A program made the position numbers and the translations under genes. Below the pieces are notes generated by a model. It searched no databases. It worked only from the letters and a program-made list of their open reading frames with translations, and was not told where the DNA came from. Positions 40,537 to 51,633 of a stretch of DNA of 64,000 nucleotides are shown here, piece after piece; position 1 is the stretch's first letter; every line of letters begins with the position of its first letter. Origin of the DNA: Pempheris klunzingeri (lineage: Eukaryota; Chordata; Actinopteri; Acropomatiformes; Pempheridae); assembly GCF_042242105.1 (NCBI RefSeq), contig NC_092020.1, positions 22,195,288 to 22,259,287 of the forward strand, in the 5' to 3' direction.

Positions 40537-41595
40537 TTATTGGAGGGCTTATGGAGTGTGTTGTGACTAGTCAGCCAATGAAAGAATGGCCTTTTAGAGA
40601 TATTTTGAGTCAAATTGCTACCATATTTTTGTTATTTTAACAAATCTAACCAGAGAGATTTTAAAATAAGAGATTATTATAAGAGATTTTTTTTTTAATC
40701 ATCTTGTATTGTATTGTAAGTATTGTATTGTATGTAATCAAATTAATGAAGTCATTCTGGTAAAATCTTGGAGATAAAACCACCAAAATCAAAAGCTCCT
40801 CCTCACCATTTCTCCACTTCTTCGTTCTCAGTCAAAACTCATTTGAATTAAGTAAAGAGTAAAGTTGTACTTTTGCCTGAACTTGTAAATACTTTAAACA
40901 GATTTATGTTGAGATATAAGGACTAAAAGTCACCTGTTTTGACAGATTGTGCTGCCTGCTTCAAGAAGTCCCTCCGGCTTTATGGTAACTTCACTGATAA
41001 GGGATTGATTTGAAACGAATGCAAATGACTCTTTTAAAACGTTCACTGGACCATCTGTTTGTTCAGTGTGCCAAAGATAAAATTATTTAAAATATCTTGA
41101 AACAAGCCAGGTGTTCCTGCAGGAGAAAACTACTGAACTAGGTGATCTGATTAACTTAACCAACAGCGGAACCTACAGGCCAAAAGTGGTATAGCAGGTA
41201 ATTTCACTATTTCATTCTCACTGTGATGAGGATTATTATTTTTTTATAGCAGTTGTTTTCACTGTTTTGCTCTCAGATCTCACTAAAATCAATACATCTA
41301 ACTTTTGTGCAGGGCTTTTGGAACTGATCATCAAAAATGAGCAATAAAATCAAGCTGATCAACACAGAGTATTTGAGAATACTTATTTAATACAATCATT
41401 TTCACATTTGTTAAATCTTTCTGTCAAATACACAAGCACAGAAATCGCTGCCGTTTCAGACAAAAAAGACTTGATCTTTCCCAAAAATGCAATATTCAAG
41501 GTAATATTAAGTAATGCAAGTAGATTATATACTAGTAAACAATCATAAATACAAATAAATGACACCAGTGAGTCGCCAATCTCTCCTGTTATATT

Positions 41596-41870
41596 CAGTG
41601 GTGGAAGAAGTACTCAGATTTTAATTAAAGTAAAAGTAGTAATACCACACTGTAGAAATACTGCAAATAAAAGTCCCAAATTGAAAATGCTATTAAAGTA
41701 AAAGTACAAAAGTATCAGCATCAAAATCTACTTAGCATCCAAAGCAAAATAATATATATTTTATTTCTGGATTATAATTACTGATGCATTAATGTGTTCA
41801 TCACCTCTAATTTGTACTTGCAGTACTTGAGTAAGTGTTCTTAGTTACTTCTTACCACTGAATATACTGT
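41596..41870 (-). repeat. Dispersed teleost repeat, family A (reverse)
   Basis: Starts cagtggtggaagaagtactc followed by agattttaat, contains aaagtaaaagtacaaaagtat and ends near ttgtacttgcagtacttgag. It is the reverse orientation of the family's characteristic end. Otherwise 40533-42410 shows nothing supportable. Confidence 0.7.
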
Positions 41871-42410
41871 TCTAAAGGTTTGTGGAGCAGCAGAAACCTT
41901 CTCACAAGTTAAAATAGTACCATTTCATACACGTTTCATAGCCTACTGTGTGAATCAAGCACATGTTCTTACACAATTAAGACAGGTAGTCGAGTTTTTC
42001 CAGCTGTGACATTTGGAAGATGACGCCTGTGAGCTTCACTGCTTTGGACTTTGTAGCAGTGCTGTCCCTTTTCCTGAAGGGAGCGCTACAGTTCTTCTAC
42101 CAGGGACGAACAAGCTTCTCATCTAGAATTTCCCTCCAGGGGCCCTTTTCATCAGACATCAGAAGTTATCTTCATCAGAATGGTAAATCTGTGAATATAA
42201 CAGAGGGGGGAATTCATATACAGTCGCAAATTATGCACATCACTAATGTTTTGAGCAAAAAAGTTTGAATTTTGCAAATGCATGCTAGAGGCAAACTTGA
42301 AATACACCAGTTCTCTCATTCCACCACAGCACGCTTAGATTAGTCATGAAACAGCCTAATAAAAGCTGGGAGTTAATGAAGAAGTCCAGTGCTGCTGCTC
42401 ACCTTCCTCA

Positions 42411-43070
42411 TTAATTCCGAAACAAACCGATGAAGTAGGAGCAGATGCCTTGAAGTGACCTCCAGCAGTACCGCCGAGCTGTCCTCTTAGCATAGCTCTC
42501 CACAGGAGCAGTTGTTGGCTGTGGACTGGCTCTCTGTGTGGTCTTCACCCTCGGTGGGATGGTTTTCGTAGAGACTTGCCTTGTCGTGTCAAGCCTTGTG
42601 GGTACAGGACGAGGTTGAGGTCTTGCAGGCCGTGTTGCCGGTCTCACGTCTGTCCTAGAGGACCCCTCTGGCCGTGACCGGGAGAGAGAGGCAGATGAGA
42701 AGACCATTTGAGAGTCGTCATCTGCATTCCTGCACATGTGAGGTTTGATCTGCCTGGGCGCCTGGCAGGCGTTGTGGAGCTTTCTGAGGCCCCACATCAT
42801 CTGGATGAAGTAGTGACGAGGGTTTTTGTTGTAGGGGCGGCAGGTGTGAGGCTTGCCCACGTAGTCACACCAGTACGAGCTCTTGCTGCCCTGGCACGAC
42901 AGCCTCAGCTTGGTGTATTCCCCCTGACCGGTGATGATCATGGTGCACAAGTCCTGCTTCTTGGTCTTAAACTGGATGGGATCATCCCAGATGCTTTTGG
43001 TCCTCTGAGCCTCAGCTGACCAAAGGCAGCAGGCGAGCAGTAGCAGCAGAGCGCTGGCCTGGGTCCACAT
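42411..43070 (-). CDS. fgfbp2: Fibroblast growth factor binding protein 2
   Basis: Intronless frame of 219 codons, ATG 43070-43068, TAA 42413-42411 (human FGFBP2 223). A signal peptide with hydrophobic core ASALLLLLACCLW is expected to be cut after SAEA at residue 21. The cysteine-rich FGF-BP domain covers about residues 40-115, with Cys42, 59, 68, 77, 102 and 113, and blocks LRLSCQGSKSSYWCDYVGKP and MMWGLRKLHNACQAP. A long Arg/Pro/Thr-rich, probably disordered and O-glycosylated linker (125-195) leads to a short C-terminal motif with Cys202 and Cys210 (RRYCWRSLQGICSYF). It should be a secreted extracellular protein like its neighbour fgfbp1, 2.8 kb downstream in the same orientation. The pair arose by tandem duplication. 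The FGFBP2 rather than FGFBP3 call rests on the position beside prom1 and the linker type. The antisense frame over it is a shadow. Confidence 0.88.
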   Translation of the reverse strand: MWTQASALLLLLACCLWSAEAQRTKSIWDDPIQFKTKKQDLCTMIITGQGEYTKLRLSCQGSKSSYWCDYVGKPHTCRPYNKNPRHYFIQMMWGLRKLHNACQAPRQIKPHMCRNADDDSQMVFSSASLSRSRPEGSSRTDVRPATRPARPQPRPVPTRLDTTRQVSTKTIPPRVKTTQRASPQPTTAPVESYAKRTARRYCWRSLQGICSYFIGLFRN

Positions 43071-43137
43071 GGTGTCCGACAGATGCTGAGCGTGTGAGGA
43101 GGAGAGAGAGACTGCTCAGGCTGAGGGTCCCTCCTGC

Positions 43138-43146
43138 TATTTATTT
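43138..43146 (-). promoter_or_regulatory. fgfbp2: fgfbp2 TATA-like box
   Basis: Minus-strand CAAATAAATA ends 68 bases before the ATG and is followed by a GC-richer leader. The spacing predicts a start near 43112 and an unspliced short 5' UTR. Confidence 0.5.
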
Positions 43147-46100
43147 GCCAAGCAGACAAAGAGGGAATTCAGGTCAGAAAAAAAGCAGTCAGACCGAGTG
43201 AAACTTGAACGGGAGGAGGAGGAGAGCAGCGACAACATCAGTTATTGCAGTCTGGAGAAAGTAGGGGCCACATGAGATGCTGAGAGAGATGCTCTTGTTT
43301 ACCGACAAGTTATGTAATGCAAGTACAAACTGTCACATAGAACTACACACAGAACTAAATCATGTCAATTGCATCTAATAGAACAACAGTCTGACACATT
43401 TTTGTTGCCAGAGGGTTTATGTAATCATACAAACATCACAGTTTTCCATAATTCTCCTGTGTTTGCTGAGTACATCTCAATTAAAAAAGAGATGTGGCAT
43501 GTCTGAGAGTATGCTCATGTAAACTTGTGTCTCCTGCAAGTCCTTGCCTGTTTTACAAGGCAGCTGGAGCTGACAACCATGCAGTGTAACCTATCATTTC
43601 CCTCCAAACATAAACACAGTCAGACTGCACTACCACAAAGAAACGTGAGTAGAAGTTGCTAACACATGGCGCTCCGAGTTCGCTGTGCAGCGTGGTAACT
43701 AACTGCTATTGCAATTAAGAGAGAACAAGAAATGTCTGTTTAAGATCAGGGGGGGGGGGGGGGTTAGCAGACAGTGTGTGGGGTGGGGTTGGCTCTGTTT
43801 CTAAGTGGAGAAAAAGGTCCCACTGTAAGCAATGCAGGACAAGAAGTCAACGCATCCGGAAGAAATTTAGCATGTAGAGTCTTAAAAAACACACAGTGTG
43901 TCACCTACTGTTCATGGATACACAATAAATTTAAACACAAATGATGGATTTCTCTAAAATGCATTGTTATTTTAATGATAACCAGTGTACTCACAGCACT
44001 TAAGCTGCAGCCCATCTTTTGCTTAACACAAAATTTGTTTCTTACTAAAGTCTCTTCTCCTCTACCCCCTGAGTGCTTGGGTTCCCTGGAGATTGCAGCA
44101 TTTTCACTGGCACACTTTTCCTCATGGAAGTATCAGCCTGAGTAATTGCATAGTATAATGTCCACTGATGTGCATAATATTAAATTCAGTCCAGCTTCAT
44201 TTATCCCTATTGAATTGCAGTTGTATGTGGCCGCACAGGGCAAAATGTATGCGATAGACTGGGAAAGTAAAAAATACACATTTAAAATATGAAATCTGTT
44301 GTATGTGCAGCTCCAGTGATAAATAGATTAACAATTGAAAAGCAACTTGAAATTAAGCCATCTATAGTGTAGCGGGATATGTGAATAGTGGATTTTCCTT
44401 GGTGGGTACTTTCCTCTAGAGCCCCTTAAAGTTATGCTGTTAGCATCCTGCTGGCCATTTTAGTGTATGAATGGCTTTACCCTGTAGGCTAAAGATGGAC
44501 CGCATGTACAGTAATGTACAACTTGTGCTGGATCTGGGAAATAACCTTCCCAACACAGCATTTGATGTGCAAGAAAACACAATAAAAAAAGAGATTTCCT
44601 CTGAACCGCTGAATATTTTTGTTCTAGTTTTTGGTCTTATATGAGCCTATTTGGAAGTAGGCATGTGTTGCAGTGTGGTTTGTTTAGTCACATACTGGTT
44701 GTTGCCTGAGAAAACCTCAGAACGAAGCTTATGGAAGAAGATAATCATCTCCTATTGAAAATAGCTGACCAGTAACGCAACCAAGGAGGTTCTGGCCAGC
44801 AGTGGCAGCACCACATAAGAATGTGCACTCTTGTGTTAAAGTCTTAAGATACACTTTGAGCAAGATGTCTCATGTTACATGTCATTTGTTTTGTTAAGAA
44901 AACTTATACATCCACTTTCAGTATCACACTTTTAGTTTATATAATGTAGCCTTATTCATACATTATTTCCTACTCTCGCTATTAATGCACATCTGCTTTG
45001 CTGCTTTACCACAAATTATAACCCTCCCCCTTTCCCATATGGATTAAACTGAAATAACTACCCAAAAGTGCACGACATATTCGATGCAGTACTGTTTTTA
45101 TAAGGACACTGAACAGACAATAAACTGAATTTCAAAGTTTATTCACAATTTATACACTCTCTTTTCACCACCACATAAAAAGTTCCTCCACAGTGGCTCC
45201 ATCAGTGCCCAACGTCGGAGCATCACAGTTCAAACCAGTCACCAGTGTATCTGTCCAGGTTTCAGATAACATGATTTCTAGTTTAAGCACTTAGTAAAAT
45301 CATACCGTCTTTCTCTCAAGATGGGTCACATCCACACTGTAGTCAACGAGAAAACCATTGATCATCCTGCCAAAGCACACAGATACTTCAAAAATGTCCA
45401 CCTTAACAAGAAAATAATGTAAAATCTCCTTTTAAGCACCAAAATACTGTGAAAACATCTATACATACTCATTTATTTAATCTTATTGGCAATTTTTTAT
45501 TCATTAAATGATATTTTAGTACTGTAAACCCTTAGATTTGGTACTGTGAGATGGCTGCTTTTGCACTGTAAGCAAAGTCAGAGACAATTAAGTGTAAAAT
45601 TTAAACTTTCATAGTTAAGATGGACATTATCTTTTTATAGTGTGCATCAACACCATCTGCTGTGTAAACCATAAAGCATTCTACTGGTTTTCTACTATTT
45701 GATTGACAGCACTCGCTTGTCCCATGAATGGATTGTCTAATCTTTACTAGGCTGACAGCAGCTTCAAATCTAACCTGTAAACATGGAGGCGAGGTGGGTG
45801 GGATAACTGGATTGGGTTGACTGATGAGTTAGTGATAGACTTCAGCATATTTCTCAGCCAACATCATTATCAGGTAATACAAAATAAAACATAGCTCTTG
45901 AATACATTCACAATATTCTTTTAAACGTATCCATAGCTAGAGTGGGGTTTTAAAAAGCAGAAAGAAAACACGCACATTAATGACAGACCACTAAAGACCT
46001 GAGACCTACAGTAAAAAAAGCAAATTTGGCTTGAGAAAGATTTTCTCCACTTTAAAAGAAGCATCACTATGAAAGACAGATAGATCTCAGTAGAAACATG

Positions 46101-47599
46101 ATGTTAGTGAACTCAACATGATATCTTGTGTTGTTAATCAATTCATCACCTACAATCTATAAGCCTGACACTTTTGTGTAGAATATGATATATTAAGAAG
46201 TTATGCTCTGACTTTACCATGTGAATTAAAGGGAAAATCCACCGCAAATACTTACACTGTTGATAAAATGATAAAATTGTTGGTACTCCTGTGATTAATG
46301 TCCAAGCATTGATGGCAGGTCAGATACAGGTACTGTGGCTCCCTACCTGGGGCTGTCTAAATCATCCCAAGATAGATCTGCGAGGTCCTAAGATAGTTAA
46401 TAACACAGCAAAGAAAAATGAAAAACATATTTTTGTTATACAACACAATATAAATATAATATTGCCTGGCTTCTCTAATCTTTGTGAATCTTCTTGTACT
46501 GGATGTTTTTTCAGTTTTCAGATGTCAAAACTATTCAAATAAATCAATCTGTGCTGGGAAAATCCCTGTTTGATTAAACACTGGTTAAACTGATTGATGC
46601 ATAAGGAGCTGCAACATAAAATGATTTATTTCTAAGGGTAATTAGACGATAAATTTAAGAACCTACTTGTCTAAAATGTAGTCAGGATTTGCTGCCAACC
46701 ATTTGTTTAATGTTAAATGCAAAAAAAAGCAGTCTCTAAAAAGAAACTGATATATTAAGTTTGTCTAACCTTTTTTATAATCATTTTTATTATACTTTTG
46801 GGGTTGTTTAAAGGCATTCTGGGAAATGTAGGAAATGAAGACCTGGTATAAAAGTAGAGGAGACAGCTTAAGGAAAAATGGGTATGCTGAAAAAAACTCT
46901 GTAGCACAAAATAATCCCTTGTACGCGTCAAACATCACAGACTGGTGATTTTTAACAGTGTAAGAGCATCTGTGGGTGGATCCTCTCTTTGAAAAGGAGC
47001 ACATCTGTCAAAATGCCAGGGTGACACATACTTCTGAAAGGCAACCAATCATTTACAATTTGCCCAAAATCAGTCAAACTCTGGATGTTTTGTAATATTG
47101 TAAACATTTTTTTTTTAAAAAACGTCATGCTAAATTTCTTCATATTAACCACGACAATCCACATGGAAACAACCTCTTTTGATATTTTTTACCACTTTGT
47201 TCAAAACATCCAGTTCTCAGTCATTAAAGTACCACACACCCACCAACTCACACATGCTGCAGTTAAAAAGGACGTGTATTTTCAACAAAACAGAGCTTTT
47301 TAACACATTGTACATCATGTTGATTTGCACCTGTCCTCACAGACTGTTGCACTTTTAACATTAGCTTGTGCTGAACGTGACACATCCCTTTGAAATGCAG
47401 GAGAAACAGCATGCCACGACCTTCGGGTGACCATTCAGCCACCGTCTTCTTAAGCACAAACGAGTACGTTAAAGCGAGCAGGCGTCACAGTTATTGTCGA
47501 GTCCTGTTGCTGAATGTATTTTCTCAACTTGGTTCTTGTGTCTGAACAAATGTAAACGCAGACACAGCAGTCCTTTGAAAAAAAAAACGCAGAACAAGC
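43147..47599. other. fgfbp2-prom1 interval
   Basis: No coding exon found. A 15-base poly-G run is at 43749-43763. A TTAA-started repeat-like sequence (ttaaagggaaaatccacc) begins at 46226. If prom1 has a distal last exon, part of this interval may be its 3' UTR; a minus-strand AATAAA lies at 45138-45143. Confidence 0.35.
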
Positions 47600-47604
47600 C
47601 TGGC

Positions 47605-47725
47605 TCAGATTGATGCTGAGGGAGAAGAGTTTGATGTCCTGCAGGCAGAGTTTAGCGGAGGGGCAGGAGGCGTTGGGGAGCAGGTAACTGTGCTCTGTCC
47701 GGTTGAGGAGGTTGAGTTGATCTCT
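47605..47725 (-). other. Possible terminal exon of prom1 (unproven)
   Basis: A strong minus-strand acceptor (gatttgtttttag at 47726-47738) precedes GC-richer sequence unlike its AT-rich surroundings. Depending on which of two AGs is used, the prom1 phase gives either a 20-odd residue proline-rich tail or a much longer frame. Neither resembles the short PSQH-type prominin-1 C-terminus I know. It could also belong to a separate transcript. Confidence 0.25.
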
Positions 47726-49759
47726 AAAAACAAATCAAAAAGAAAAAAAAATACCCAGAGGGATTTTTCTGTTCTTCTTCTCTTGTGAAGAAACCCTTTA
47801 TTGAGCTTCTTCTCGTCTGAGGGGATGTGAAACAAACAGCTTGAAAATAGATGGAAAAAAAGAAAGGCTGTGATTAGTAAACCCAAATTATTAAAAATGT
47901 ATGAGGACAGTGCTTCACATAATATTACTACACATTTGTACAAACTTAGGAAAAGTACTTTCACTGCTTTGTAACACCGTCCGGGAGACAGGAAACACAG
48001 GCTTCTACTCTAATCAATTCTGTACCGAGTCTTGAAATTGAATAAATGAAATGCTTTAGTGCGATGGAATGATCTCACTGACTAGTTTCCAATACAAATC
48101 ACCTCGGCCCAGGAATTTTCATTATCTTGACAGCAGCTATAAGCTTTTGTTTGAGACTGAAAATTCTCCATTCAGGTGAAACCGCTTTGGAAATGCAGAT
48201 TTGCTACAAACTCTCATTTGGCTTTTTCCACTTGTTTGAAGGGAAATTAGATTTGCAGACTCGATACGAGAGTAAATTGCTTGTTAAATGGACATTTGTA
48301 TTCCTTGCTGGGATTCAGAACCCATTCTGCTGTTAGATCGACTGCAACAGATTCAACAGAATGGCTGCAGTGTAACATGTCAAAATGCAAGAAGACAAAC
48401 TTACTGTGGTGCATTTTAGTTCCAGTTTTCGAGGGCACTGAGAAGGCAAATATTGGAGAAAAGTGAATTAGATTCTCTACACATCGTATTATGCTATAAA
48501 GTGAATACAGGAGATGAAAACAGCTCTGGCTGGGTTGTGAAATAGCAAACATAAAATTGCAGTCAGCGAGGCTTTCATGAAACTCTATGGAGAGTTTTCC
48601 TCATGGTGCTTTTTATAAAGGTCTATTGTTACAGTAGTTCTATACACCCTGCTGCCCTCTGGGAATAATGAAATCCCCCCCAGATATTAAAAGCTATATT
48701 CCAAAATGCTCTATATCATTTGGGAGAAACAGCAATGTTATGTTATGCGACATTCAGTGTATAAACTACAAATGATCATCATCAATAGCTGATATTCCTG
48801 TTTCAATCTTAATTTTACATGACTTTTACCATCATACCACATTTTTACTGTCGTATCTAAATAATGGCGAGCACTAATAGCACTTCAGCATCTTGAAATT
48901 GCCACTTGTGGCAAGAGGGGTGCTGTTCAGCAAAAGTTAAACTCTGTCCTCTGTTTTTCTGACACTGAACAAGATTCCCCTTTTGCTGAATTGCTGAGCA
49001 CCGGTTTGTCCTGTGGATACTGGCAGGCACATAAAGTGCATTTCCCACAGTTCCATTTGAAGCAAAAGATCAAGTTTCAAGTTTCAAATATGGTGTTTTG
49101 CATGATTACATTTTTTAAAAGTATTCACACAAACTGAAAAGAGATGTCCCATTAAAGGCATGACGATGTTCAGACGGGTTACTGGCTGTTTTGTGAATGA
49201 GGCACTTTTTAGTGCAAAATTCTGTTATTCTCCATAAGCATCATACAAAGAAAACAACAGAGGGTGGAAAAAAGCACATTCAGCTTCTCTCCTCTACAGA
49301 CCGCTGAGTAAGCAGTCGCAAGTAGTCAGACATGAATACTGTGAGGACATTTATGGTTTGTCAGTGATTCCAAAATTAGCAATTCTCACCATGATGGTTT
49401 TGCTGCAAAGTCACTGTGAGCAGAAAAAGGCTAAAACAAGCTGTAAACAAGTGTTAAAGAGTTCGGTTAGAGGGCTACATAAGGAATCACATTAAAAACA
49501 GAGGAGGGATAGATAGCATGGTGACAGCAGACAGACGAGGTGACAGCTGTGCAAAAAGAAAAAAAAAAATTAAAGATTGGGTGGAAGGAGTGAAATGAAA
49601 ACGGTGTTAGAGAAGCAGAGGTCTGACGCGCAGGCTTTCAGTACCTTTCAGGAGCCAGAGCAAGAGCCGGCTCTCTGTCACCAGTCGATGTGCCTCGGAG
49701 GAGCCGAGGCCCGCGGGAACCTGTTCATAGTGTCGTATGTGGGGATACTACCAGCACAA

Positions 49760-49761
<2 letters not shown>

Positions 49762-49800
<39 letters not shown>
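49762..49800. repeat. CA microsatellite
   Basis: Perfect AC run of 39 bases. Frames across it are low-complexity artefacts. Confidence 0.9.
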
Positions 49801-49802
<2 letters not shown>

Positions 49803-49934
49803 GAACATCAACAGAGAATTCAACCATCACCATTTTGTGAAACCCGCTGCTTGCTTCTCTTCTTTTACGCGGCGAAGAGGAGAAGGTCGAGCGGTTCACA
49901 AGGCAGAGAGCAGAACAGACAAATGTACAGCCGG

Positions 49935-50172
49935 TTAAAGGGGCAATAAGTGAAGTTTTTCATGGCCAAAAGCACGAGATAATGATTATATTAGTGGGTT
50001 GATGGGGTTGTTGATCAGTAACAGTGACTCCTGCTGTGTAAATGTGACTTCATTGCTTGTGTGACTTTACAAGTTAACATAGTTTAAAGTGAACAGGAGG
50101 ATGAAGTGTCAGGGCTTCAGTAGTTACCGATAAAAGTCAATAGAGGTCAAGGATTTCTTAGTGCCCCTTTAA
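49935..50172. mobile_element. TTAA-flanked MITE-like element
   Basis: Left end TTAAAGGGGCAATAAGTGAA; the right end, reverse-complemented, reads TTAAAGGGGCACTAAGAAAT. So 238 bases are bounded by short terminal inverted repeats inside TTAA, the target site of piggyBac-type transposons. Non-coding. Confidence 0.6.
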
Positions 50173-50879
50173 AATCATGCTTGAGTTTTGGTGATTTTAT
50201 GTTTTATTTTTGATGATTATGTATCATTCCAACATCATGCATCCATTTTGGGAACATAATAGAAGTGAATCACTAAATATTTGTAAAAATGACCATGAAT
50301 TCATCTTTGAAAACATTTTCAAAGTTTTTCAAGTGAAGATTGACCAAATGGCATACAAAACATCTTCTTTGGGATTTACTTTCCAGCAAGGTCGCGTTAC
50401 GATAATTGTGGTCTTCTCTGTAATTTAGCTGTTTTGCTCTCTTCCCACAGCTTCTGTTACGGTAGGCTGGCTGTCAAAACACATCCTCGTCCAAATGTAA
50501 CTTAAAATATATAGAACATGCAGTTAGATGCTTTGTTAGATTAAGAGGAAAAATCAAAGGAGCAGCATTCCCAGCATCACACCAAAGCTTGACATGCTTG
50601 CCTCTCTCTGAACAAAATGATCAGGTGTACATTCATCGGACTTTGGCTGACTCTAAATGAGAGGAAACAGGAAGATCTTTCATACATGACCATCCCAGTG
50701 CGTAAACGTGGAGCATGCAGTAGGTTAGTGACATGAGATTCCCCAAAAAACACACAGCAGAACATTTGACAACAAAGCATAGAGTAGTAACGGTAGCGTG
50801 AGACGCACTGAGCAAAGGCTTCACTGCAGAAAATCAAACCAATCTCATTTCTGTGTGTTAAATCCAGAATTTGAGTGAA

Positions 50880-51425
50880 GTCATAAGTCGCTTAGCTCAG
50901 TATAAAGACTAGCAGCAGGGAGCAGCAAGCACAGCTCTCTCCATAGATCAAATATATGATTACCAGCACCTCTAAAACTCTAATGAACACATTGGATGTA
51001 ATTTGTTTAATCTGCAGACAAACTGACATGTAAACACAAATCTGTTAACCGACAAATGTGCACTCATGGTGTAGACAAAGGAAAAGTCAGAGAGTCATTA
51101 AGATTTAAAAAGAAAAAACAAGAACTGGTGGTTTTACTTTCAGTTTCGTCCTGAAACATGTTCTTCCCAAGCAACGGGGCATCGCAGTCAATGCCCTTAG
51201 CACAAGATTCAGTGCATTGTGTTAATATGTGAGCTTCAGAGGTGTTGATAAGCAGTTATTTCCGGGCTAGCTGTTTGTCCTTGCTTCCAGTCTTCATGCA
51301 TAACTAGGCTAATCGCCTCTTGGCTCCAGCTTCATACTTAACACACATACACGAGATTGGCACCAATCTTCTCATCTAATTCTCAGAAAGAGAGCCAATG
51401 TGTCTATTTCCCAAATGTTTTCTAA
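50880..51425. repeat. Pair of opposed family B repeats
   Basis: A forward copy (cttagctcagtataaagact ... agcacctctaaaactctaatg) at 50880-51050 faces a reverse copy (gagcttcagaggtgttgata ... agtcttcatgcataactagg) at 51215-51425. Together they could form a long hairpin in transcripts. Confidence 0.5.
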
Positions 51426-51633
51426 TAAAAGCAATCATTACTAGTCAGCTTTCACGTTATTGTTCAGCTTGCCGACCTCTGTGTGTGTGCAAGTGTGTGT
51501 AACCATGAATCAACTCCCTCAAAGGCATGCACCGTGTCCAGCCACGTCATTATGCTTGAGAAAAAACCCCCACTTCCCCTGGCATGCCTCCACCTCCAAT
51601 AACATGCAGTAACAGAATTATTACAACATTTAC

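Noticed and set aside
42708-43019. 103-residue open frame on the + strand
   Set aside because: Antisense of fgfbp2 with no recognisable features.
47605-47964. 119-residue minus-strand frame
   Set aside because: Its N-terminal part reads through a pyrimidine tract and acceptor; only the end could be an exon, and not in this frame by the prom1 phase.
49577-49949. Three overlapping frames with His-Thr runs
   Set aside because: Artefacts of the CA microsatellite.
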